From Arthrobacter sp. UKPF54-2 (GTDB lineage Bacteria; Actinomycetota; Actinomycetes; Actinomycetales; Micrococcaceae): a DNA stretch of 64,000 bases. The notes under the pieces were generated by a model. That model was given only the letters and a program-made list of their open reading frames with translations, ran no database searches and was not told where the DNA came from. The translations under genes were made by a program, and so were the position numbers. Within the stretch, counting starts at the first letter, position 1; every line of letters begins with the position of its first letter. Of the stretch, positions 35,159-43,805 are shown one piece after another. The stretch spans positions 1,674,001-1,738,000 of the forward strand of contig NZ_CP040174.1 in NCBI RefSeq assembly GCF_007858535.1. Direction: 5' to 3'.

Positions 35159-35432
35159 GGCGTTTAAGTTCCGCACGCAGCCGGGCGTTGGCCGTCTCCA
35201 GCTCCAGCACCTTGGCCACGCCGGCCAGGTTCAGGCCCTCCTCCAGCAGTTCGCCGATCCGGCGCAGCACCGCCAAATCCGTGTCGCTGTACTGCCTGGT
35301 GCCGCCCGCCGTCCGGTCCGGCGTCAGCAGGCCCTTCCGTTCATACAGCCGGATGTTCTGCTGCCCTGTCCCCACCAGCTGTGCCACCACTGAGATCGCA
35401 TACACGCCGACGTCGGGCCCCCGTTCCGCCAT
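35145..35432 (-). CDS. MerR-family, HspR-like repressor
   Basis: A 95-residue protein: a MerR winged helix (VYAISVVAQLVGTGQQNIRLYERKG, split here by VAQLVGTGQQNIRLYERKG, then GGTRQYSDTDLAVLRRI) and a short helical tail. No effector domain remains, as in HspR. It is divergent from an hsp20 gene, so it is probably the heat-shock repressor for it. GGAGG lies upstream of the ATG. The next genes on the plus strand, hsp20 and a J-domain gene, would be its targets. Confidence 0.85.
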   Translation of the reverse strand: MAERGPDVGVYAISVVAQLVGTGQQNIRLYERKGLLTPDRTAGGTRQYSDTDLAVLRRIGELLEEGLNLAGVAKVLELETANARLRAELKRRGAR

Positions 35433-35467
35433 GACCTCGCCTCCTTCATCCCTCGGGAGATTTCCCC

Positions 35468-35496
35468 TTGCAGTAGTCTCGCACTAGTGCTATAAA
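35468..35496 (+). promoter_or_regulatory. hsp20 promoter with palindromic operator
   Basis: TTGCAG (35468-35473) and TATAAA (35491-35496) are exactly 17 bases apart. The perfect 10-base palindrome GCACTAGTGC (35481-35490) fills the spacer next to the -10 box. It is the best candidate site for the divergent HspR-like protein, though it is not the classical CTTGAGT-N7-ACTCAAG element. Confidence 0.55.
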
Positions 35497-35578
35497 AAAT
35501 CTATATCCACTACCACAGATAATTGCGGGCTGGATACGAACAGGAATTGGACTCTCTTTGATGAAGGAGTGGTAAGTG

Positions 35579-36004
35579 ATGTTGATGCGTACCGACCCGT
35601 TCCGCGAACTGGACCGGCTGACGCAGCAGGTGTTTGGAACGACGGCCCGCCCGGCCGCCATGCCGATGGACGCATGGCAGGAGGACGGCGAGTTTGTGGT
35701 TGCGTTCGACCTTCCCGGCGTCAACGTTGACTCGGTGGATCTCGACATCGAGCGCAACGTCCTCACGGTGAAGGCCGAGAGGCGCGACCCGACGCAGCCC
35801 AACGTCGAACTGCTGGCCTCCGAGCGGCCCCGCGGGGTGTTCAGCCGCCAGCTGATCCTGGGCGACAGCCTCGACCTGGACCACGTCAAGGCCCACTACG
35901 CCGACGGCGTCCTGACCCTCCGCATCCCCGTGGCGGAGAAGGCCAAGCCGCGGAAGATCGAAATCACCCACACGCAGGACAAGCTGCAGGAGATCGGGAA
36001 GTAA
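35579..36004 (+). CDS. Hsp20/alpha-crystallin small heat-shock protein
   Basis: A 141-residue chaperone of the Hsp18 type. The alpha-crystallin domain runs from about 35 to 130 ([51 protein letters not shown], with GVLTLRIP the conserved beta strand). It holds unfolded proteins in large oligomers. ATG 35579 is chosen, with AAGGAG 9 bases upstream; a GTG 3 bases earlier is less likely. Expression is likely controlled by the divergent MerR protein through the palindrome in its promoter. Confidence 0.93.
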   Translation: MLMRTDPFRELDRLTQQVFGTTARPAAMPMDAWQEDGEFVVAFDLPGVNVDSVDLDIERNVLTVKAERRDPTQPNVELLASERPRGVFSRQLILGDSLDLDHVKAHYADGVLTLRIPVAEKAKPRKIEITHTQDKLQEIGK

Positions 36005-36061
36005 CCCCGGCCCCGGCCCCGCGGCCGGGGCATTCGGGGACCAGAGTCCGGGAAGCAGAGC

Positions 36062-36099
36062 GCGGGGATCAGGCCCGTCCGGGCCGGCCTGATCCCCGC
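36062..36099 (+). terminator. Hairpin between hsp20 and J-domain gene
   Basis: GCGGGGATCAGGC pairs with its complement across a 12-base loop, 58 bases after the hsp20 stop. There is no T-run, so it may be an attenuator or an mRNA-processing/stability element rather than a full stop. Confidence 0.45.
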
Positions 36100-36123
36100 C
36101 GGATCGCTGGAGGGGGTGGAACG

Positions 36124-36492
36124 ATGAACCGTGACCCGCGTGGGTTCTACGCCGCCCTGCAGGTGGCGCCGGACGCCACGCCGGCGGAGATCCAGCGCTC
36201 TTTCCGTGCGCTCATGCGGCTCCGGCACCCGGATCGGGAGGCAGCCGCCGCCCCAGCCGTTGCCGGCGCCGAGCCCGGCGCCGCGGACCGGGCCGCGGAC
36301 GAGGTGCGGCTCATCCTGGAGTCGTTCGCCGTCCTGAGGAATCCGGCGTCGCGAGCGGAGTATGACCCCGCCGTACGGTCCCCGGCCGCCGGGCCCGCGG
36401 CGGCCGAAGGCCGCAGTATCCCGGTCCGGCACCACCGGGACCGGGAACCGGTGCTGCGGGTGACCCCGGTGCGGTGGGAGCGTCCGGAATGA
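36124..36492 (+). CDS. J-domain (DnaJ-like) co-chaperone
   Basis: A 122-residue protein with an N-terminal J-domain (about 7-80): FYAALQVAPDATPAEIQRSF, then the HPD tripeptide in LRHPDRE that activates Hsp70. An Ala/Gly insertion separates helix II from the last helix (LILESFAVLRNPASRAEYDP). The tail is Pro/Arg-rich without a zinc finger. GGAGGGGG precedes the ATG. It follows hsp20, which suggests a small heat-shock operon. Confidence 0.85.
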   Translation: MNRDPRGFYAALQVAPDATPAEIQRSFRALMRLRHPDREAAAAPAVAGAEPGAADRAADEVRLILESFAVLRNPASRAEYDPAVRSPAAGPAAAEGRSIPVRHHRDREPVLRVTPVRWERPE

Positions 36493-36556
36493 CCGCGGCG
36501 CCGGGACTCCCGGCCCGCTTTGCCAGGCAAGGAAGTCCAAGAAAAGGAGTACGGCC

Positions 36557-36946
36557 ATGAGCGCATGGCGGCGTTACGATTCGCACCTGATGCCGGCCTT
36601 TCACGAACGCTTCGAGGAGCGGTGGGGCGAGGGAACGGCACCGTTCCTTGACCCGGAGGCCCACGAATTGCCCCTCCCGCGTGCGCAGTGGATCAACGTG
36701 GACACCGGGGCGGCGCTGGCAGTGGTGCCCATCTGGTCCGCCGAGGACAGCCAGCAGCGTTCCTTCGGGGTGTTCTATTTGCCACCAGCCGGGGACATCT
36801 GGGTCCTCAGGCCCGGTTTCACCGGCTACCTCGAGCCGGCCGCGGACGAGGCGGAACAGCTGCTGAGCCTGCGCAATGACGCCTTCAAGAAGGCCGTGGC
36901 GCATGCCAAGGAGTTCCTCCTGGGCCCGGAGGCCTCCACGTACTGA
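36557..36946 (+). CDS. Hypothetical protein
   Basis: A 129-residue soluble protein with a strong ribosome site (AAAAGGAG). WINVDTGAALAVVPIWSAED and SFGVFYLPPAGDIWVLRPG look like a beta-rich fold with a helical end. No family is recognised. It may belong to the heat-shock group by position only. Confidence 0.65.
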   Translation: MSAWRRYDSHLMPAFHERFEERWGEGTAPFLDPEAHELPLPRAQWINVDTGAALAVVPIWSAEDSQQRSFGVFYLPPAGDIWVLRPGFTGYLEPAADEAEQLLSLRNDAFKKAVAHAKEFLLGPEASTY

Positions 36947-37056
36947 GCCGGCGGCCCTGGTGGGCCGGGGGCGCGCTGGGGCCCGGTTGTGGCGCGGGCA
37001 CCTGCCGGGGCCTAAAATCAATCAACCACCAGCGCAACTGCATAGGGGATCCGCCA

Positions 37057-38652
37057 ATGAACGCTTCCGCCCACGATCTGGCAGCCCTGCTGCCGCCCGG
37101 ATTCACCATGGGCGTGGCGACCGCCGCTTTCCAGATCGAGGGGGCGCTGGACGAGGACGGGCGGGGACCCTCGGGCTGGGACATGTTTGCCGCCCGGCCC
37201 GGCACGATCGTTGATGACCACAGCCCCGCGATGGCCTGCGACCACTACCACCGGATGCCCGAAGACGTGGCGCTGATGAAGGAAATGGGCATCGATTCGT
37301 ACCGGTTCTCGCTGTCCTGGCCGCGGATCCAGCCCGGCGGCAGCGGCCCGGTCAACCCCAAGGGGCTGGACTTCTACGACCGGCTGATCGACCTGCTGCT
37401 GGCCAACGGGATCTCGCCGATGGCCACGCTCTACCACTGGGACACCCCGCTGGAACTGGACGAGGCCGGCGGCTGGATGAACCGGGACACCGCCTACCGG
37501 CTCGGGGAATTCGCCGCGATCGCCGCCGCGGCCTACGGCGACCGGGTGACGCGCTGGGTGACCATCAACGAACCCGCCACGGTGAGTGCCAACGGCTACA
37601 TGCTGGGCGTGCACTCCCCGGGGGAAACCCATATGCTCAAGGCGCTTCCCAGTGTCCACCACCAGCTGCTGGGCCATGGGCTCGCGATGCAGGCGCTGCG
37701 GGCGGCCAAGGTGCCCGGCGACATCGGCCTCACCAACGTCTATTCGCCCATGGTCCCGGCGTCCATCAACCCGCTGGACAAGGTCAGTGCCGGGCTGATG
37801 GACATGGCCCAAAACCGCCTGTACGCGGACCCGGTGCTGCTGGGCAAGTACCCGGACGCGATCAGGGCGGCCACGTTCTTCTCCTCCTTCAGCCCCTCCA
37901 GCGAGGACATGGAGCTGATCTCGCAGCCGCTGGACTTCTATGGGCTGAACTACTACATGCCCACCCGGGTGGCGGCCGGCCCGGGTGAGGGCACCGTACC
38001 CAAGGGCATGGCCGAGGCCATGGGCAACGACCTGAACGGCGACGGCGGCGCGACCCCGTTCCACGTCCAGAGTTTCCCGGACACCGAGATCACCGCCTAC
38101 GGCTGGCCGATCAGGCCGGACTACATGGCCGTGGCGCTCGCGGAAATGGCCGAGCGTTACCCGGAACTGCCGCCGGTCTACATTACCGAGGGCGGCGCGA
38201 GCTTCGAGGACCTGGAGATCCACGACGCCGAGGGGCGGCTGATCGTCCCCGACGAGCGCCGCGTCCGGTATCTCGCCGAGCACATCGGCGCCGCCATCGA
38301 GGCGACGTCGCCCGGCGGCGCCGCCGAATCGATTGAGCTGCGCGGCTACTACGTGTGGTCGCTGCTGGACAACTTCGAATGGTCCGCGGGCTATAAGCAG
38401 CAGTTCGGCCTGATCCATGTGGACCGGGACACCATGGCCCGCACCCCGAAGGCTTCCTTCTACTGGATCCGGGAGCTCATGGCGGCCCGGAACCGCGCCG
38501 CCGGCGCAACCGGTGCCAACACGGCCGACGCGGGCGCAGCCGCAGCCAACACGGCCGGTGCCAACACCGCCGACGCCAACACGCCAGCCGCCGGCACGCC
38601 AGCCGCGGACTCGCCGGCGCCGGCCGCGGGTGCGCCCGCGGCCGGGGGCTAA
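37057..38652 (+). CDS. Beta-glucosidase, glycoside hydrolase family 1
   Basis: A 531-residue enzyme with a GH1 barrel (residues 10-475). GVATAAFQIEGALDEDGRGP is the N-terminal signature; the acid/base Glu is in TINEPATVSANGY; the nucleophile Glu is in YITEGGASF, where the usual TENG reads TEGG. YVWSLLDNFEWSAGYKQQFG binds the substrate. A tail of about 50 residues after the catalytic domain consists of Ala/Asn/Thr/Asp/Pro repeats, unusual for this family. It releases terminal beta-glucose or a related sugar in the cytoplasm. Its stop overlaps the stop of the opposite gene. Confidence 0.92.
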   Translation: MNASAHDLAALLPPGFTMGVATAAFQIEGALDEDGRGPSGWDMFAARPGTIVDDHSPAMACDHYHRMPEDVALMKEMGIDSYRFSLSWPRIQPGGSGPVNPKGLDFYDRLIDLLLANGISPMATLYHWDTPLELDEAGGWMNRDTAYRLGEFAAIAAAAYGDRVTRWVTINEPATVSANGYMLGVHSPGETHMLKALPSVHHQLLGHGLAMQALRAAKVPGDIGLTNVYSPMVPASINPLDKVSAGLMDMAQNRLYADPVLLGKYPDAIRAATFFSSFSPSSEDMELISQPLDFYGLNYYMPTRVAAGPGEGTVPKGMAEAMGNDLNGDGGATPFHVQSFPDTEITAYGWPIRPDYMAVALAEMAERYPELPPVYITEGGASFEDLEIHDAEGRLIVPDERRVRYLAEHIGAAIEATSPGGAAESIELRGYYVWSLLDNFEWSAGYKQQFGLIHVDRDTMARTPKASFYWIRELMAARNRAAGATGANTADAGAAAANTAGANTADANTPAAGTPAADSPAPAAGAPAAGG

Positions 38653-39734
38653 AGGAGGTCCAGCTCCTGCAGGCGCTTGGCCATGCCGGCGCCGTCGGGG
38701 GAGTAGACCCAGGGCACGTTCGAGCCGGTGTGGTCGCCGGTTTCGGAGTGTCCGCCGGCCAGCACGGCCTCGCCGGTCGAGAGCTGGCGGATGCCGATCG
38801 CGGCCACCCGGTCGCCGTGGGCCTGGGCGAACTGCGAATAGATCGCCTCGTCGTGCTGGCCGTTGTCGCCGAAGAGGAGCCAGCGCATGTTGGGGAACTC
38901 CTTGGCCAGCAGCTCCAGATTGCGGCGCTTGTGGTCCTGGCCGCTGCGGAACCAGCGGTCGTGGGTCAGGCCCCAGTCGGTCAGCAGCAGGGTGCCGGGC
39001 GGGTACATGTTGCGGGTGATGAAGCGGGCCAGCGTCGGCGCGGCGTTCCACGGCCCGGTGGACAGGTAGATCACCGGCGCCTCGGGGTGTTCCACCAGCA
39101 GCCGGTCCATCAGCACGGCCATCCCCGGCGTCGCCATCCGGGCCCGCTCATTGAGCACAAAGGTGTTCCACAGAGCCAGGAAGGGCCGGGGGAGGGCCGT
39201 CACCATGATGGTGTCGTCAATGTCCGAGACGATGCCCAGCGTGGTGTCCGGGGCGATCACGTAGATTTTCGCTTCCGCGGGCTCGGTGCCCTCGGCGCGA
39301 AGCACGGCGGTGTGCCAGCCCGGCGTCAGCTGGACCGGGACCACGGTGTCCACAATGCCGCCGCGGTCGGCGTTCACGCGGGTGGTGGTGCCGCCGATCT
39401 CGATGTCCACCTCGACGAACTGGATCGGGACGGACGTGAAGGCACGCCAGCCGCGGATGTTCTGGTTGCCGTTTTGTGCCGCCTGCTCGGCCCGGCTGCC
39501 GGGGGTCGGTTTGCTGGTGAGCACCACGCGGCCCAGGATCCGGACCCACTCGGTGGAACCGTAGCCCTGGTAGGCGATGGTTTGCGGGCTGAACTTCCAG
39601 CGCCGGGCGGCCTTGAGGCGGAGGTGGTTGACCGTGTCCGAGACGAGGTGGGCCAGCCGGAAGGCCTGGCTGCCCTGGACCCTGTTGTCCGAGTCCTTCT
39701 TAGCCTGGGGTGGTTCCTGCGACGCCATTTCCAT
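38649..39734 (-). CDS. App1-type phosphatidate phosphatase (DUF2183)
   Basis: A 361-residue protein. The DxDxT phosphatase motif is in GIVSDIDDTIMVTALP; STGPWNAAPTLARFI, LLTDWGLT and FGDNGQHDEAIYS are further App1 motifs. The N-terminal 170 residues include a beta-sandwich-like part. By analogy with yeast App1 it may remove phosphate from phosphatidate, though bacterial members are little studied. Start ATG 39734 has GGAGAG upstream; ATG 39728 is close. Confidence 0.85.
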   Translation of the reverse strand: MEMASQEPPQAKKDSDNRVQGSQAFRLAHLVSDTVNHLRLKAARRWKFSPQTIAYQGYGSTEWVRILGRVVLTSKPTPGSRAEQAAQNGNQNIRGWRAFTSVPIQFVEVDIEIGGTTTRVNADRGGIVDTVVPVQLTPGWHTAVLRAEGTEPAEAKIYVIAPDTTLGIVSDIDDTIMVTALPRPFLALWNTFVLNERARMATPGMAVLMDRLLVEHPEAPVIYLSTGPWNAAPTLARFITRNMYPPGTLLLTDWGLTHDRWFRSGQDHKRRNLELLAKEFPNMRWLLFGDNGQHDEAIYSQFAQAHGDRVAAIGIRQLSTGEAVLAGGHSETGDHTGSNVPWVYSPDGAGMAKRLQELDLL

Positions 39735-39867
39735 AGCTCCACTCTCCCACAGCGGTCCGCCGGGCCGGCGATTACGTCGGCGGTTCACGGGCCGTTCAGC
39801 CGCGGGCGCAGCCCGGCGTAACGCGGAATCCCCGTCCGGCGTCGGGCCGTGCGGCACTGTAAGACCC

Positions 39868-41631
39868 ATGGCACGCATCGAGGATTACGCTATGGTCGGC
39901 GACCTGCACACCGCCGCATTGATCAGCACGGAAGGCTCCATCGACTGGCTGTGCCTGCCGCGCTTCGATTCGCCGGCGTGCTTTAACGCCCTGCTGGACA
40001 GCCCCAAGGCGGGCCGCTGGCTGCTCGCCCCCGCGGCCGGCGGCGAATGCACCCGGCGGCGCTACCGCAAGAACACCCTGATCCTTGAAACCGAGTGGGA
40101 AACCCCGGAAGGCAAGGTCAAGGTCATCGACTTCATGTCGCCCCGCGACGGCGCAGCGGACATCGTGCGGATCGTGGTGGGGGTCCGCGGGTCGGTGCGG
40201 ATGCGCGGCGAACTGGCCCTCCGGTTCGACTACGGCCACATCGTCCCCTGGGTCCGCCATGACGAGCACGGCATCCACGCCGTCGCCGGCCCCGACGCCG
40301 CCTACCTGGTGACCGAGGCGCCCCTTCGCGGTGAGCACATGCAGACCGCCAGCGACTTCACCATCAAGGCAGGGCAGCGGGTCCCCTTTGTCCTGACCTG
40401 GGCGCCCAGCCACCTCGGCCGCCCGCGGACGGTGGATCCGGAGGCGGTCTTGGAAGCCACCGAGTCGTTCTGGCTGCAGTGGGCGGCAAAGTGCCAGGTC
40501 ACCGGCCCGTACCGCGATGCCGTGCTGCGCTCGCTGATCACCCTCAAGGCGCTGACCTTCGCCCCCACCGGCGGCATCGTGGCGGCCGTGACCACCTCGC
40601 TGCCGGAGGAACTTGGCGGGGAACGGAACTGGGATTACCGCTACTGCTGGCTCAGGGACGCGACCCTGACGCTCCAGGCCCTGCTCGCCTCCGGATACTC
40701 CGAGGAAGCCGCGGCGTGGCGGAACTGGCTGCTGCGGGCGGTGGCCGGGGATCCTGCCGACCTTCAGATCATGTACGGGCTGCACGGGGAGCGAAGGCTG
40801 CCGGAAATGACGCTGGACTGGCTGGCCGGCTACGAGGGATCAAAGCCGGTGCGGATCGGCAACGGCGCCGCCGGGCAGCTGCAGCTGGACGTCTGGGGCG
40901 AAGTCCTGGACTGCCTCGCCCTGACCCGGACCTCGCTGCTGCAGGACGGGGATGACTCCTGGGACGTGCAGGTGGCGCTGATGGAGCACCTGGAGTCCGC
41001 CTGGGACCGTCCGGACAACGGACTCTGGGAAATGCGCGGGCCGCGCCGCCATTTCACCCACTCCAAGGTGATGGCCTGGGTGGCGGCGGACCGGATGGTC
41101 AAGGGCGTCCGGGATTTCGGCCTCCCCGGGCCGGCGGACCGCTGGGAAACGCTCCGCGACACCATCCACGCCGACGTTATGGCCAAGGGATTCGACGCCA
41201 AACGCAACACCTTCGTGCAGTCCTACGGCCGGCCCGAACTGGACGCCAGCCTGCTGCTGATCCCGCACGTGGGTTTCCTGCCCCCGGACGATCCACGGGT
41301 GCTCGGCACCATCGACGCCGTGCAGCGGGAGCTCACTCACGACGGCTTCCTGCTGCGCTACCGGCAGGAGCAGAGCGACGACGGCGTCCCGGGCGGGGAG
41401 GGCGTTTTCCTCGCCTGCTCCTTCTGGCTCGTCGATGCCCTGATCGGCGCCGGCCGGCGTCGGGAAGCCAAGGAACTGTTCGAACGGCTGCTGGCGTTGC
41501 GCAACGACGTCGGGCTCCTCAGTGAGGAGTGGGACGTAGCCGCCGCGCGGCAGCTGGGCAACACACCCCAGGCCTTCAGCCACTTCGCGCTGGTCCGGAG
41601 CGCCCTGCAGCTGCAGGCGGACGGCCGCTGA
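39868..41631 (+). CDS. Glycoside hydrolase family 15 (trehalase/glucoamylase type)
   Basis: A 587-residue cytosolic enzyme. MARIEDYAMVGDLHTAALIS and GSIDWLCLPRFDSPACF are typical of actinobacterial GH15 proteins, some of which are trehalases. The catalytic acid is expected in NWDYRYCWLRDATLTLQALL; the second Glu is in the late LSEEWDVAAARQLGNTPQAFSH, shown in part as LSEEWD. It hydrolyses alpha-glucosidic bonds, either trehalose or maltodextrins. No clear ribosome site is seen. Confidence 0.9.
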   Translation: MARIEDYAMVGDLHTAALISTEGSIDWLCLPRFDSPACFNALLDSPKAGRWLLAPAAGGECTRRRYRKNTLILETEWETPEGKVKVIDFMSPRDGAADIVRIVVGVRGSVRMRGELALRFDYGHIVPWVRHDEHGIHAVAGPDAAYLVTEAPLRGEHMQTASDFTIKAGQRVPFVLTWAPSHLGRPRTVDPEAVLEATESFWLQWAAKCQVTGPYRDAVLRSLITLKALTFAPTGGIVAAVTTSLPEELGGERNWDYRYCWLRDATLTLQALLASGYSEEAAAWRNWLLRAVAGDPADLQIMYGLHGERRLPEMTLDWLAGYEGSKPVRIGNGAAGQLQLDVWGEVLDCLALTRTSLLQDGDDSWDVQVALMEHLESAWDRPDNGLWEMRGPRRHFTHSKVMAWVAADRMVKGVRDFGLPGPADRWETLRDTIHADVMAKGFDAKRNTFVQSYGRPELDASLLLIPHVGFLPPDDPRVLGTIDAVQRELTHDGFLLRYRQEQSDDGVPGGEGVFLACSFWLVDALIGAGRRREAKELFERLLALRNDVGLLSEEWDVAAARQLGNTPQAFSHFALVRSALQLQADGR

Positions 41632-41656
41632 GGCGGGCTTTTCTCCAGAGCTTAGA

Positions 41657-41671
41657 TAAGTATACTTACTA
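41657..41671. promoter_or_regulatory. TAAGTATACTTA palindrome upstream of DUF1508 gene
   Basis: A perfect 12-base palindrome (41657-41668) within AGTATACTTACTA (41659-41671), 38 bases before ATG 41709. A near copy stands at the same distance before the hydrolase gene at 14095. Confidence 0.5.
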
Positions 41672-41708
41672 ATATCCCCGGTGGGGTGAGGATGGTAAGG
41701 AGAAGGCA

Positions 41709-42011
41709 ATGGCTGGATATTTCGAACTCGTGGATGCGCCCGACGGCGGCTACCGGATTCGGATGATGGACGCTGCGGGCGCCCTGATGGCCGTCTCCGT
41801 CACCTTCCCCACCAAGCGGGCGGCGGTCGCAGGCATCGCCCAGGCACGGGAGATTGCCGGCACCGGCCTGGTCCGGGACCGCAGCGGCGACGGCCAGTCC
41901 GCCGTGATGGCCTCGGTGGCCAAGCGCCGGACCGGCGGCGGCACGGGGCGCGGCTCCTCGCTCTCGGGCGGCACCCTCGCGGCCACGAAGCGCACCCGTG
42001 CCCACCACTGA
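41709..42011 (+). CDS. DUF1508/YegP-type protein
   Basis: A 100-residue protein. YFELVDAPDGGYRIRMMDAAG and ALMAVSVTFPTKRAAVAGI fit one DUF1508 repeat (E. coli YegP has two). The C-terminus is basic and Gly/Ser-rich. AAGGAGAAGGCA precedes the ATG. The function of the family is unknown. The HAD gene starts inside its last 14 bases. Confidence 0.75.
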   Translation: MAGYFELVDAPDGGYRIRMMDAAGALMAVSVTFPTKRAAVAGIAQAREIAGTGLVRDRSGDGQSAVMASVAKRRTGGGTGRGSSLSGGTLAATKRTRAHH

Positions 42012-42708
42012 GCCGGCCGCCCCCGCCCGGCGCCGGGGCGCGGTCCTCTTCGACGTCGACGGGACGCTGATCGACTCCTCCTACCTCCACACCCTCGCCT
42101 GGTGGCAGGCCTTCCGGCAGGCGGGCTACGACGTGCCGATGGCTGGCATTCACCGGTCGGTGGGCATGGGCGGGGACCGGATCCTCGACCGCCTGCTGCC
42201 GGCGGACCGCGACACCGACGCCGATGCGGACATCCTGACCTCCCAGGCCGCCGTGTTCTCCACGTTTTGGCCGGCCCTCCGCCGGCTCGACGGCGCCCGC
42301 GCGCTGCTGGCGCAATGCCACGACAGCGGCCTCGCCGTCGCGCTCGCCTCCTCGGCCCGGGACCGCGACCTGGAGATACTGCGCGCCGTGATCGACGCCG
42401 ACGCGTACATCCATGCCGCCACGAGCTCGGCCGACGCGAAGGAGAGCAAACCGGCGCCGGACATCCTCGCCGCCGCGCTGGACGCCGTGGGCGTGGCCGC
42501 CGAAAACGCGGTCTACGTCGGCGACGCCGTCTGGGACATCTACGCTGCCGGCGCCCTCGGCATTCCCGCCATCGGCCTCACCTGCGGCGGAACCGGCGAA
42601 GCCGAGCTCCGCGAAGCCGGTGCCGTGGAGGTCTACGAGAGCCCGCGGGCACTGCTGGACAACCTGGCCGGCAGCGCCATCGGCGCCCTCGCCTCGCGCG
42701 TCCGCTGA
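41998..42708 (+). CDS. HAD-family hydrolase (phosphatase/phosphoglucomutase-like)
   Basis: A 236-residue HAD protein with the nucleophile Asp in LFDVDGTLIDSSY, a helical cap (HTLAWWQAFRQAGYDVP), Thr/Ser motif II in VALASSARD, Lys in ESKPAPDI and motif III in YVGDAVWDIYAA. It is of the beta-phosphoglucomutase or phosphoglycolate-phosphatase subgroup; the substrate cannot be fixed. The GTG start overlaps the DUF1508 gene by 14 bases. Confidence 0.88.
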   Translation: MPTTEPAAPARRRGAVLFDVDGTLIDSSYLHTLAWWQAFRQAGYDVPMAGIHRSVGMGGDRILDRLLPADRDTDADADILTSQAAVFSTFWPALRRLDGARALLAQCHDSGLAVALASSARDRDLEILRAVIDADAYIHAATSSADAKESKPAPDILAAALDAVGVAAENAVYVGDAVWDIYAAGALGIPAIGLTCGGTGEAELREAGAVEVYESPRALLDNLAGSAIGALASRVR

Positions 42709-42724
42709 CCTGCCGACGCCGGGC

Positions 42725-43657
42725 TCAGGAGGACGAGGGAAACTTCGCCCAGAGCTTGAGGAAGGCCCGCTCCGCGGCGGCCGCCAGGGCTTCTTCCTTG
42801 GCGTGCAGGCGGCCGTAGCTGAATCCGTTCTCCCCGCTGCGCAGTGCCCGGCCGCCCAGCTCGGCCAGCCGCGCCCGGGCCACGACGCTGTCCTGGTGCA
42901 GTCCGAGGAGCTGCTGGATCCTACGCGCGGAATTTGCCGTCCGCTTGGCGCGACGGAGCCGGTTCCGGGCTTTCTTTCCGGCTTTCTTTCCTGTGCCGCT
43001 GCCGCCGGGCTCGTTCGGCAGCGAGGCCGCCAGCTCCGCCGAGTACCGCAGGCGCTTGGCGGCCTTGCGGACCTCGTGCAGGCCGGCGTCCCGGGTGTCT
43101 TCGCCGTCGTCGGAGCGCGGGGTGAGGCGATTGACGGCGCGCCGCAGCCTGCGCTCGTCCCGGGCCATGAGCTTGCCGATCCCCGGCCCGGGCGCCGCGG
43201 CCGCCGCCGGCGACTGCGGCGCGCCGGCCAGGAACTGCTCCAAAGCGGCCAGCAGCAGGTCATAGCGCTCGCTCGCGAGGGCCTCGATGGCTGCCAGGAA
43301 TCCGGCGGCGGCCAGGGCGTCGAGCTCCTCGTCGATCCGGGTGGCCGCGGGGCCAAAGCGCAACGCTTCGGGTTCCCGGGCGAGCAAGGAGTCGAGCCGT
43401 TCGTGGACCACTCCGGGATCGCGGGCCGCCCCCAGCAGTCCGGAGAGCCAGCGCAGTTCATCGCGGAGGGGGTCCACGGCGCCTTCGTCGAACAGCGGCC
43501 GGCCCGAGGCCAGCAAGGAGCGGAGGCGGCGGGCCGCCACGCGCATCTGGTGGACATCTTCGGGCTGCTCCGCCAGCACGCCCGGCGCACGACGGCGCAG
43601 TTCGGTGAGCTGCGCTCGAAGATAGGCCAGCAAGGCTTCGCCCGCGGTGGTTGCCAC
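42725..43657 (-). CDS. CHAD-domain protein
   Basis: A 310-residue alpha-helical protein rich in Arg, His and Lys. DVHQMRVAARRLRSLLASGR and HEVRKAAKRLRYSAEL are the two conserved CHAD halves that bind polyphosphate. It lacks a CYTH domain. A Lys/Arg stretch (KKAGKKARNRLRRAKR) could be a loop inserted between helices. It starts at GTG 43657. It probably associates with polyphosphate granules. Confidence 0.88.
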   Translation of the reverse strand: MATTAGEALLAYLRAQLTELRRRAPGVLAEQPEDVHQMRVAARRLRSLLASGRPLFDEGAVDPLRDELRWLSGLLGAARDPGVVHERLDSLLAREPEALRFGPAATRIDEELDALAAAGFLAAIEALASERYDLLLAALEQFLAGAPQSPAAAAAPGPGIGKLMARDERRLRRAVNRLTPRSDDGEDTRDAGLHEVRKAAKRLRYSAELAASLPNEPGGSGTGKKAGKKARNRLRRAKRTANSARRIQQLLGLHQDSVVARARLAELGGRALRSGENGFSYGRLHAKEEALAAAAERAFLKLWAKFPSSS

Positions 43658-43805
43658 GCTTTACTGTACGTCCTGGCCGCAGGCCCCGGCAGTGGACCGG
43701 GAAGGCATTTCGCGGCAATGTTTGTGCCGGGCACTGCCGTGAAGTGCCATCTCGGCATAGGCTGTCCGGGACCGGATTCCAGCCCGCCACTCTAGGGAGC
43801 TCCTC

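Noticed and set aside
37018..39051. 677-codon minus-strand open frame
   Set aside because: It is antisense to the GH1 gene and in part overlaps the App1 gene in another frame; it has no domain.
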